A DNA stretch of 64,000 nucleotides. Source: Marthasterias glacialis (lineage: Eukaryota; Echinodermata; Asteroidea; Forcipulatida; Asteriidae). Both the position numbers and the translations under genes were made by a program. Below are positions 1 through 8,252 of the stretch, piece by piece. How positions within the stretch are numbered: position 1 is the first letter of the stretch; every line of letters begins with the position of its first letter. The stretch is taken from assembly GCA_911728455.2 (NCBI GenBank), contig OU452236.1:13255838-13319837 (forward strand). The letters run 5' to 3'. The notes below the pieces were generated by a model. That model saw only the letters and a list, made by a program, of their open reading frames with translations, made no database searches and was not told the DNA's origin.

Positions 1-432
1 CGCTCCCTGGTGATTTCAAGGCAGAAGATGGCCCTGGCTGGCCAAGAAAACCAGATTTTCAGATGCAGGACTATGGCAGCTAACTGCAGGTACAAGAAAT
101 TTCTCTCTAGCCCCATTATTTCTGGAGTTATTGGCCGTGGCGCTGCCCACTTCTTTTATCGACGTGTTTTTTTTTGCTGGCTTCGGTCCAGCACACAGGT
201 AGGGGCCTTGCCTATTGTTGAGGTACACACAGCATGGCCGTAGCACTGGACATCCTCGGGGTGTCCTCTCTCCGCGGTCCCTGGCATCCTCCCTGTTTAT
301 CCTGCATCCTCAAGACCGGCATTTTCGGAAAGCCCTTGAGCAGGGCTTTCCAACAGTGTCAGACTTGTCAGTTTCCCGCCAATACTTTGGGAGATAGAGC
401 CGTTGCTAAGTCTTGTTTTCACTCTGTTACAG
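1..432 (+). repeat. Left-edge partial monomer
   Basis: The unit is cut by the window edge. Its exon-like module survives as 1-89, in frame, with CAG replacing CGG (Arg to Gln). Its spacer has TTATCGACG, ACAGGTAGG and GAGGTAC, markers of the third unit type in the 1955-bp repeat to the right, but the module lacks that unit's TGA. A TTCG hairpin is at 176-192 and the 9-bp inverted repeat at 327-351. Confidence 0.9.
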
Positions 433-1411
433 CTTCGTGTACAAAAGTGCCATTAGACAGGCGTTTGAAGCGCATTCGGAGCAGCCCCACTCCCTGGTGA
501 TTTCAAGGCGGAAGATGGCCCTGGCTGGCCAAGAAAACCAGATTTTCAGATGCAGGACTATGGCAGCTAACTGCAGGTACAAGAAATTCCTCTCTAGCCC
601 CATTATTTCTGGAGTTATTGGCCGTGGCGCTGCCCACTTCTTTTTTCGGCGTGTTTTTTTTTTTTTTGCTGGCTTCGGTCCAGCACACATGTAGGGGCCT
701 TGCCTATTGTTGACGTACACACAGCATGGCCGTAGCACTGGACATCCTCGGGGTGTCCTCTCTCCGCGGTCCCTGGCATCCTCCCTGTTTATCCTGCATC
801 CTCAAGACCGGCATTTTCGGAAAGCCCTGGAGCAGGGCTTTCCAACAGTGTCAGACTTGTCAGTTTCCCGCCAATACTTTGGGAGATAGAGCCGTTGCTA
901 AGTCTTGTTTTCACTCTGTTACAGCTTCGTGTACAAAAGTACCATTAGACAGGCGTTTGAAGCGCATTCGGAGCAGCCCCGCTCCCTGGTGATTTCAAGG
1001 CGGAAGATGGCCCTGGCTGGCCAGGAAAACCAGATTTTCAGATGCAGGACTATGGCAGCTAACTGCAGGTACAAGAAATTTCTCTCTAGCCCCATTATTT
1101 CTGGAGTTATTGGCCGTGGCGCTGCCCACTTCTTTTTTCGGCGTGTTTTTTTTTGCTGGCTTCGGTCCAGCACACATGTAGGGGCCTTGCCTATTGTTGA
1201 CGTACACACAGCATGGCCGTAGCACTGGACATCCTCGGGGTGTCCTCTCTCCGCGGTCCCTGGCATCCTTCCTGTTTATCCTGCATCCTCAAGACCGGCA
1301 TTTTCGGAAAGCCCTTGAGCAGGGCTTTCCAACAGTGTCAGACTTGTCAGTTTCCCGCCAATACTTTGGGAGATAGAGCCGTTGCTAAGTCTTGTTTTCA
1401 CTCTGTTACAG

Positions 1412-1555
1412 CTTCGTGTACAAAAGTGCCATTAGACAGGCGTTTGAAGCGCATTCGGAGCAGCCCCGCTCCCTGGTGATTTCAAGGCGGAAGATGGCCC
1501 TGGCTGGCCAGGAAAACCGGATTTTCAGATGAAGGACTATGGCAGCTAACTGCAG
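1412..1555 (+). other. Exon-like module with in-frame TGA
   Basis: TGC becomes TGA at 1530-1532, cutting the frame 39 codons in. The same module also has AACCGG in place of AACCAG (Gln to Arg). The break is inherited by the third unit of every 1955-bp higher-order copy. Confidence 0.8.
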
Positions 1556-1899
1556 GTACAAGAAATTTCTCTCTAGCCCCATTATTTCTGGAGTTATTGG
1601 CCGTGGCGCTGCCCACTTCTTTTATCGACGTGTTTTTTTTTTGCTGGCTTCGGTCCAGCACACAGGTAGGGGCCTTGCCTATTGTTGAGGTACACACAGC
1701 ATGGCCGTAGCACTGGACATCCTCGGGGTGTCCTCTCTCCGCGGTCCCTGGCATCCTCCCTGTTTATCCTGCATCCTCAAGACCGGCATTTTCGGAAAGC
1801 CCTTGAGCAGGGCTTTCCAACAGTGTCAGACTTGTCAGTTTCCCGCCAATACTTTGGGAGATAGAGCCGTTGCTAAGTCTTGTTTTCACTCTGTTACAG

Positions 1900-2043
1900 C
1901 TTCGTGTACAAAAGTACCATTAGACAAACGTTTGAAGCGCATTCGGAGCAGCCCCGCTCCCTGGTGATTTCAAGGCGGAAGATGGCCCTGGCTGGCCAGG
2001 AAAACCAGATTTTCAGATGCAGGACTATGGCAGCTAACTGCAG
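1900..2043 (+). other. Putative 144-nt phase-symmetric internal exon (representative)
   Basis: The segment is bounded by TTACAG upstream and CAG|GTACAAG downstream. Only one frame is open: it begins with C completing an AG|C serine codon and ends with AG, so copies spliced to each other stay in frame and would add 48 residues each. The other two frames hit TAG and TGA inside the segment. The peptide begins S-F-V-Y-K, has a basic centre (ISRRKMALAGQ) and ends C-R-T-M-A-A-N-C. I recognise no domain. An ATG inside the module has A at -3 and G at +4. A random 48-codon stretch is open fairly often, so openness alone is weak support; the case rests on the combination with splice signals and symmetric phase. 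It could equally be non-coding. Confidence 0.4.
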
Positions 2044-2050
2044 GTACAAG
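2041..2050 (+). promoter_or_regulatory. 5' splice-site-like signal CAG|GTACAAG (representative)
   Basis: CAG|GTA matches the donor consensus at the core, but the bases after it (CAAG) do not match AAGT/GAGT, so it would be a moderate donor. Most copies keep it. Eighteen copies have CAT|GTAC and two have AAT|GTAC. The copy ending at 20109 lost GT at this place (CAG then TAAC), leaving a GT one base earlier. The copy ending at 38600 has CAA|GTAC. Confidence 0.4.
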
Positions 2051-2120
2051 AAATTTCTCTCTAGCCCCATTATTTCTGGAGTTATTGGCCGTGGTGCTGC
2101 CCACTTCTTTTTTCGGCGTG

Positions 2121-2130
2121 TTTTTTTTTT
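2121..2130 (+). repeat. Length-variable T-tract (representative)
   Basis: A run of T follows a GCG(TG) motif in every unit and varies from about 8 to 15 T. It accounts for much of the 486-492 bp spread in unit length. Some units interrupt the run (TTTTTTCTTTTG after the modules at 29724, 30701, 32642 and 35545) or follow it with CTCTGG, CCCTGG or AGCTGG in place of GCTGG; these are useful subfamily markers. Runs of this length would terminate RNA polymerase III on the + strand. Confidence 0.9.
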
Positions 2131-2147
2131 GCTGGCTTCGGTCCAGC
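2131..2147 (+). other. Stable hairpin with C(TTCG)G loop (representative)
   Basis: GCTGG pairs with CCAGC around C-TTCG-G with a single unpaired T on the 3' side. UUCG loops closed by C-G are unusually stable in RNA. The element directly follows the T-tract in nearly all units. Subfamilies weaken it: CCACC (for example near 48950), CCTGC (near 39185, 42604, 62608) and CTGAC (near 41131). No function can be assigned. Confidence 0.6.
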
Positions 2148-2173
2148 ACACATGTAGGGGCCTTGCCTATTGT

Positions 2174-2181
2174 TGACGTAC
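2174..2181 (+). promoter_or_regulatory. CRE-like TGACGTAC site (representative)
   Basis: TGACGTAC contains the TGACG half-site of the CREB/ATF element (full site TGACGTCA) and occurs in most units. A few units have GAGGTAC, GACCTAC or GACGGAC instead. A short motif in an abundant repeat can be conserved by ancestry alone, so this is only a candidate. Confidence 0.15.
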
Positions 2182-2281
2182 ACACAGCATGGCCGTAGCA
2201 CTGGACATCCTTGGGGTGTCCTCTCTCCGCGGTCCCTGGCATCCTCCCTGTTTATCCTGCATCCTCAAGACCAACATTTTC

Positions 2282-2306
2282 GGAAAGCCCTTGAGCAGGG
2301 CTTTCC
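2282..2306 (+). repeat. Perfect 9-bp inverted repeat with 7-nt loop (representative)
   Basis: GGAAAGCCC and GGGCTTTCC are exact reverse complements separated by TTGAGCA. The arms are kept in the large majority of units while the loop varies (TTGAGCA, TGGAGCA, TGGACCA, TCGAGCA, TTCAGCA). Late units (for example near 55459 and 63750) end CTTTCT, losing the terminal pair. It could form a hairpin in RNA or a small cruciform in DNA; no known element was recognised. Confidence 0.75.
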
Positions 2307-2357
2307 AACAGTGTCAGACTTGTCAGTTTCCCGCCAATACTTTGGGAGATAGAGCCG

Positions 2358-2387
2358 TTGCTAAGTCTTGTTTTCACTCTGTTACAG
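2358..2387 (+). promoter_or_regulatory. Branch point, polypyrimidine tract and 3' splice-site-like signal (representative)
   Basis: CTAAG at 2361-2365 lies about 23 nt before the AG, a usual branch distance. It is followed by a pyrimidine-rich stretch and TTACAG ending at 2387. The signal recurs before every module. Variants include CTAGG in place of CTAAG before the modules at 45291, 48218, 49681, 50167, 51635, 55055, 56513, 57486 and 59926, and a lost T before 15089 and 17527. The match is to the general metazoan acceptor; use is not shown. Confidence 0.5.
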
Positions 2388-4342
2388 CTTCGTGTACAAA
2401 AGTGCCATTAGACAGGCGTTTGAAGCGCATTCGGAGCAGCCCCGCTCCCTGGTGATTTCAAGGCGGAAGATGGCCCTGGCTGGCCAAGAAAACCAGATTT
2501 TCAGATGCAGGACTATGGCAGCTAACTGCAGGTACAAGAAATTTCTCTCTAGCCCCATTATTTCTTGAGTTATTGGCCGTGGCGCTGCCCACTTCTTTTT
2601 TCGGCGTGTTTTTTTTTTTTTTGCTGGCTTCGGTCCAGCACACATGTAGGGGCCTTGCCTATTGTTGACGTACACACAGCATGGCCGTAGCACTGGACAT
2701 CCTCGGGGTGTCCTCTCTCCGCGGTCCCTGGCATCCTCCCTGTTTATCCTGCATCCTCAAGACCGGCATTTTCGGAAAGCCCTGGAGCAGGGCTTTCCAA
2801 CAGTGTCAGACTTGTCAGTTTCCCGCCAATACTTTGGGAGATAGAGCCGTTGCTAAGTCTTGTTTTCACTCTGTTACAGCTTCGTGTACAAAAGTACCAT
2901 TAGACAGGCGTTTGAAGCGCATTCGGAGCAGCCCCGCTCCCTGGTGATTTCAAGGCGGAAGATGGCCCTGGCTGGCCAGGAAAACCAGATTTTCAGATGC
3001 AGGACTATGGCAGCTAACTGCAGGTACAAGAAATTTCTCTCTAGCCCCATTATTTCTGGAGTTATTGGCCGTGGCGCTGCCCACTTCTTTTTTCGGCGTG
3101 TTTTTTTTTGCTGGCTTCGGTCCAGCACACATGTAGGGGCCTTGCCTATTGTTGACGTACACACAGCATGGCCGTAGCACTGGACATCCTCGGGGTGTCC
3201 TCTCTCCGCGGTCCCTGGCATCCTTCCTGTTTATCCTGCATCCTCAAGACCGGCATTTTCGGAAAGCCCTTGAGCAGGGCTTTCCAACAGTGTCAGACTT
3301 GTCAGTTTCCCGCCAATACTTTGGGAGATAGAGCCGTTGCTAAGTCTTGTTTTCACTCTGTTACAGCTTCGTGTACAAAAGTGCCATTAGACAGGCGTTT
3401 GAAGCGCATTCGGAGCAGCCCCGCTCCCTGGTGATTTCAAGGCGGAAGATGGCCCTGGCTGGCCAGGAAAACCGGATTTTCAGATGAAGGACTATGGCAG
3501 CTAACTGCAGGTACAAGAAATTTCTCTCTAGCCCCATTATTTCTGGAGTTATTGGCCGTGGCGCTGCCCACTTCTTTTATCGACGTGTTTTTTTTTTGCT
3601 GGCTTCGGTCCAGCACACAGGTAGGGGCCTTGCCTATTGTTGAGGTACACACAGCATGGCCGTAGCACTGGACATCCTCGGGGTGTCCTCTCTCCGCGGT
3701 CCCTGGCATCCTCCCTGTTTATCCTGCATCCTCAAGACCGGCATTTTCGGAAAGCCCTTGAGCAGGGCTTTCCAACAGTGTCAGACTTGTCAGTTTCCCG
3801 CCAATACTTTGGGAGATAGAGCCGTTGCTAAGTCTTGTTTTCACTCTGTTACAGCTTCGTGTACAAAAGTACCATTAGACAAACGTTTGAAGCGCATTCG
3901 GAGCAGCCCCGCTCCCTGGTGATTTCAAGGCGGAAGATGGCCCTGGCTGGCCAGGAAAACCAGATTTTCAGATGCAGGACTATGGCAGCTAACTGCAGGT
4001 ACAAGAAATTTCTCTCTAGCCCCATTATTTCTGGAGTTATTGGCCGTGGTGCTGCCCACTTCTTTTTTCGGCGTGTTTTTTTTTTGCTGGCTTCGGTCCA
4101 GCACACATGTAGGGGCCTTGCCTATTGTTGACGTACACACAGCATGGCCGTAGCACTGGACATCCTTGGGGTGTCCTCTCTCCGCGGTCCCTGGCATCCT
4201 CCCTGTTTATCCTGCATCCTCAAGACCAACATTTTCGGAAAGCCCTTGAGCAGGGCTTTCCAACAGTGTCAGACTTGTCAGTTTCCCGCCAATACTTTGG
4301 GAGATAGAGCCGTTGCTAAGTCTTGTTTTCACTCTGTTACAG
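2388..4342 (+). repeat. 1955-bp four-unit higher-order repeat, copy 2
   Basis: Modules start at 2388, 2880, 3367 and 3855. The unit order and diagnostic variants match the neighbouring copies. I saw no private change in this copy; it can serve as the reference for the block. Confidence 0.93.
3367..3510 (+). other. Exon-like module with in-frame TGA
   Basis: The same TGC to TGA change as in the first higher-order copy is at 3485-3487. Confidence 0.8.
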
Positions 4343-6297
4343 CTTCGTGTGCAAAAGTGCCATTAGACAGGCGTTTGAAGCGCATTCGGAGCAGCCCCGC
4401 TCCCTGGTGATTTCAAGGCGGAAGATGGCCCTGGCTGGCCAAGAAAACCAGATTTTCAGATGCAGGACTATGGCAGCTAACTGCAGGTACAAGAAATTTC
4501 TCTCTAGCCCCATTATTTCTTGAGTTATTGGCCGTGGCGCTGCCCACTTCTTTTTTCGGCGTGTTTTTTTTTTTTTTGCTGGCTTCGGTCCAGCACACAT
4601 GTAGGGGCCTTGCCTATTGTTGACGTACACACAGCATGGCCGTAGCACTGGACATCCTCGGGGTGTCCTCTCTCCGCGGTCCCTGGCATCCTCCCTGTTT
4701 ATCTTGCATCCTCAAGACCGGCATTTTCGGAAAGCCCTGGAGCAGGGCTTTCCAACAGTGTCAGACTTGTCAGTTTCCCGCCAATACTTTGGGAGATAGA
4801 GCCGTTGCTAAGTCTTGTTTTCACTCTGTTACAGCTTCGTGTACAAAAGTACCATTAGACAGGCGTTTGAAGCGCATTCGGAGCAGCCCCGCTCCCTGGT
4901 GATTTCAAGGCGGAAGATGGCCCTGGCTGGCCAGGAAAACCAGATTTTCAGATGCAGGACTATGGCAGCTAACTGCAGGTACAAGAAATTTCTCTCTAGC
5001 CCCATTATTTCTGGAGTTATTGGCCGTGGCGCTGCCCACTTCTTTTTTCGGCGTGTTTTTTTTTGCTGGCTTCGGTCCAGCACACATGTAGGGGCCTTGC
5101 CTATTGTTGACGTACACACAGCATGGCCGTAGCACTGGACATCCTCGGGGTGTCCTCTCTCCGCGGTCCCTGGCATCCTTCCTGTTTATCCTGCATCCTC
5201 AAGACCGGCATTTTCGGAAAGCCCTTGAGCAGGGCTTTCCAACAGTGTCAGACTTGTCAGTTTCCCGCCAATACTTTGGGAGATAGAGCCGTTGCTAAGT
5301 CTTGTTTTCACTCTGTTACAGCTTCGTGTACAAAAGTGCCATTAGACAGGCGTTTGAAGCGCATTCGGAGCAGCCCCGCTCCCTGGTGATTTCAAGGCGG
5401 AAGATGGCCCTGGCTGGCCAGGAAAACCGGATTTTCAGATGAAGGACTATGGCAGCTAACTGCAGGTACAAGAAATTTCTCTCTAGCCCCATTATTTCTG
5501 GAGTTATTGGCCGTGGCGCTGCCCACTTCTTTTATCGACGTGTTTTTTTTTTGCTGGCTTCGGTCCAGCACACAGGTAGGGGCCTTGCCTATTGTTGAGG
5601 TACACACAGCATGGCCGTAGCACTGGACATCCTCGGGGTGTCCTCTCTCCGCGGTCCCTGGCATCCTCCCTGTTTATCCTGCATCCTCAAGACCGGCATT
5701 TTCGGAAAGCCCTTGAGCAGGGCTTTCCAACAGTGTCAGACTTGTCAGTTTCCCGCCAATACTTTGGGAGATAGAGCCGTTGCTAAGTCTTGTTTTCACT
5801 CTGTTACAGCTTCGTGTACAAAAGTACCATTAGACAAACGTTTGAAGCGCATTCGGAGCAGCCCCGCTCCCTGGTGATTTCAAGGCGGAAGATGGCCCTG
5901 GCTGGCCAGGAAAACCAGATTTTCAGATGCAGGACTATGGCAGCTAACTGCAGGTACAAGAAATTTCTCTCTAGCCCCATTATTTCTGGAGTTATTGGCC
6001 GTGGTGCTGCCCACTTCTTTTTTCGGCGTGTTTTTTTTTTGCTGGCTTCGGTCCAGCACACATGTAGGGGCCTTGCCTATTGTTGACGTACACACAGCAT
6101 GGCCGTAGCACTGGACATCCTTGGGGTGTCCTCTCTCCGCGGTCCCTGGCATCCTCCCTGTTTATCCTGCATCCTCAAGACCAACATTTTCGGAAAGCCC
6201 TTGAGCAGGGCTTTCCAACAGTGTCAGACTTGTCAGTTTCCCGCCAATACTTTGGGAGATAGAGCCGTTGCTAAGTCTTGTTTTCACTCTGTTACAG
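4343..6297 (+). repeat. 1955-bp four-unit higher-order repeat, copy 3
   Basis: Modules start at 4343, 4835, 5322 and 5810. Private changes seen are TAC to TGC at 4350-4352 (Tyr to Cys in the module frame) and TCTTGCATCC near 4703 where neighbours have TCCTGCATCC. Confidence 0.93.
5322..5465 (+). other. Exon-like module with in-frame TGA
   Basis: TGA lies at 5440-5442, in the equivalent position of the third higher-order copy. Confidence 0.8.
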
Positions 6298-8252
6298 CTT
6301 CGTGTACAAAAGTGCCATTAGACAGGCGTTTGAAGCGCATTCGGAGCAGCCCCGCTCCCTGGTGATTTCAAGGCGGAAGATGGCCCTGGCTGGCCAAGAA
6401 AACCAGATTTTCAGATGCAGGACTATGGCAGCTAACTGCAGGTACAAGAAATTTCTCTCTAGCCCCATTATTTCTTGAGTTATTGGCCGTGGCGCTGCCC
6501 ACTTCTTTTTTCGGCGTGTTTTTTTTTTTTTTGCTGGCTTCGGTCCAGCACACATGTAGGGGCCTTGCCTATTGTTGACGTACACACAGCATGGCCGTAG
6601 CACTGGACATCCTCGGGGTGTCCTCTCTCCGCGGTCCCTGGCATCCTCCCTGTTTATCCTGCATCCTCAAGACCGGCATTTTCGGAAAGCCCTGGAGCAG
6701 GGCTTTCCAACAGTGTCAGACTTGTCAGTTTCCCGCCAATACTTTGGGAGATAGAGCCGTTGCTAAGTCTTGTTTTCACTCTGTTACAGCTTCGTGTACA
6801 AAAGTACCATTAGACAGGCGTTTGAAGCGCATTCGGAGCAGCCCCGCTCCCTGGTGATTTCAAGGCGGAAGATGGCCCTGGCTGGCCAGGAAAACCAGAT
6901 TTTCAGATGCAGGACTATGGCAGCTAACTGCAGGTACAAGAAATTTCTCTCTAGCCCCATTATTTCTGGAGTTATTGGCCGTGGCGCTGCCCACTTCTTT
7001 TTTCGGCGTGTTTTTTTTTGCTGGCTTCGGTCCAGCACACATGTAGGGGCCTTGCCTATTGTTGACGTACACACAGCATGGCCGTAGCACTGGACATCCT
7101 CGGGGTGTCCTCTCTCCGCGGTCCCTGGCATCCTTCCTGTTTATCCTGCATCCTCAAGACCGGCATTTTCGGAAAGCCCTTGAGCAGGGCTTTCCAACAG
7201 TGTCAGACTTGTCAGTTTCCCGCCAATACTTTGGGAGATAGAGCCGTTGCTAAGTCTTGTTTTCACTCTGTTACAGCTTCGTGTACAAAAGTGCCATTAG
7301 ACAGGCGTTTGAAGCGCATTCGGAGCAGCCCCGCTCCCTGGTGATTTCAAGGCGGAAGATGGCCCTGGCTGGCCAGGAAAACCGGATTTTCAGATGAAGG
7401 ACTATGGCAGCTAACTGCAGGTACAAGAAATTTCTCTCTAGCCCCATTATTTCTGGAGTTATTGGCCGTGGCGCTGCCCACTTCTTTTATCGACGTGTTT
7501 TTTTTTTGCTGGCTTCGGTCCAGCATACAGGTAGGGGCCTTGCCTATTGTTGAGGTACACACAGCATGGCCGTAGCACTGGACATCCTCGGGGTGTCCTC
7601 TCTCCGCGGTCCCTGGCATCCTCCCTGTTTATCCTGCATCCTCAAGACCGGCATTTTCGGAAAGCCCTTGAGCAGGGCTTTCCAACAGTGTCAGACTTGT
7701 CAGTTTCCCGCCAATACTTTGGGAGATAGAGCCGTTGCTAAGTCTTGTTTTCACTCTGTTACAGCTTCGTGTACAAAAGTACCATTAGACAAACGTTTGA
7801 AGCGCATTCGGAGCAGCCCCGCTCCCTGGTGATTTCAAGGCGGAAGATGGCCCTGGCTGGCCAGGAAAACCAGATTTTCAGATGCAGGACTATGGCAGCT
7901 AACTGCAGGTACAAGAAATTTCTCTCTAGCCCCATTATTTCTGGAGTTATTGGCCGTGGTGCTGCCCACTTCTTTTTTCGGCGTGTTTTTTTTTTGCTGG
8001 CTTCGGTCCAGCACACATGTAGGGGCCTTGCCTATTGTTGACGTACACACAGCAAGGCCGTAGCACTGGACATCCTTGGGGTGTCCTCTCTCCGCGGTCC
8101 CTGGCATCCTCCCTGTTTATCCTGCATCCTCAAGACCAACATTTTCGGAAAGCCCTTGAGCAGGGCTTTCCAACAGTGTCAGACTTGTCAGTTTCCCGCC
8201 AATACTTTGGGAGATAGAGCCGTTGCTAAGTCTTGTTTTCACTCTGTTACAG
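6298..8252 (+). repeat. 1955-bp four-unit higher-order repeat, copy 4
   Basis: Modules start at 6298, 6790, 7277 and 7765. Private changes seen are CAGCATACAG near 7521-7530 and AGCAAGGCC at 8051-8059. The exact higher-order pattern ends near 8.25 kb. Confidence 0.93.
7277..7420 (+). other. Exon-like module with in-frame TGA
   Basis: TGA lies at 7395-7397, in the fourth and last copy of the 1955-bp repeat. Confidence 0.8.

Larger units (their letters stand above)
2131..2205 (+). other. Segment with partial resemblance to U6 snRNA 5' half
   Basis: GCTGGCTTCGG, then CAGCACA, then 42 bases on AGCATGGCC resemble the U6 5' stem-loop (GCTTCGG, CAGCACA) and the U6 AGCATGGCC block, which in U6 starts 39 bases after CAGCACA. 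Units near 8485 and 9463 read GCTTGCTTC, closer still to U6. The ACAGAGA box and the 3' half of U6 are not recognisable. This could be a decayed snRNA-derived segment or coincidence; comparison is from memory of the U6 sequence. Confidence 0.2.
433..2387 (+). repeat. 1955-bp four-unit higher-order repeat, copy 1
   Basis: Modules start at 433, 925, 1412 and 1900 (unit lengths 492, 487, 488, 488). Private to this copy are CCCCAC in place of CCCCGC at 485-490 (Arg to His), AAATTCC near 585, and ATTTCTGGAG where the later three copies have ATTTCTTGAG. The third module carries TGA. Confidence 0.93.
1900..2387 (+). repeat. Representative 488-bp monomer with landmarks
   Basis: This unit is typical of the left part of the array. 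In order it contains the exon-like module (1900-2043), donor-like GTACAAG (from 2044), conserved spacer, T-tract (2121-2130), TTCG hairpin (2131-2147), TGACGTAC (2174-2181), AGCATGGCC (2186-2194), a CpG-bearing stretch, the 9-bp inverted repeat (2282-2306), branch-like CTAAG (2361-2365) and the acceptor AG (2386-2387) of the next unit. A length of 488 is not a multiple of 3, so an unspliced frame cannot stay in register from unit to unit. Confidence 0.9.

Noticed and set aside
215..397. Short frame encoding a peptide starting MLRYTQHG, repeated in many units
   Set aside because: It depends on GCATGGCCGTAGCAC without the TG insertion and is lost in half the units. There is no supporting signal.
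919..1266. Recurrent minus-strand reading frames of 85-128 codons
   Set aside because: They recur only because the unit repeats, run across the T-tract (encoding lysine runs), change frame with T-tract length, and show no recognisable domain. They are shadows of the repeat.
2104..2131. Minus-strand poly(A) tail of a retroelement (T-tract read on the other strand)
   Set aside because: No target-site duplication, element body or end could be defined, and the tract sits at the same place in every unit, so it predates the amplification. The possibility of an ancient insertion remains open.
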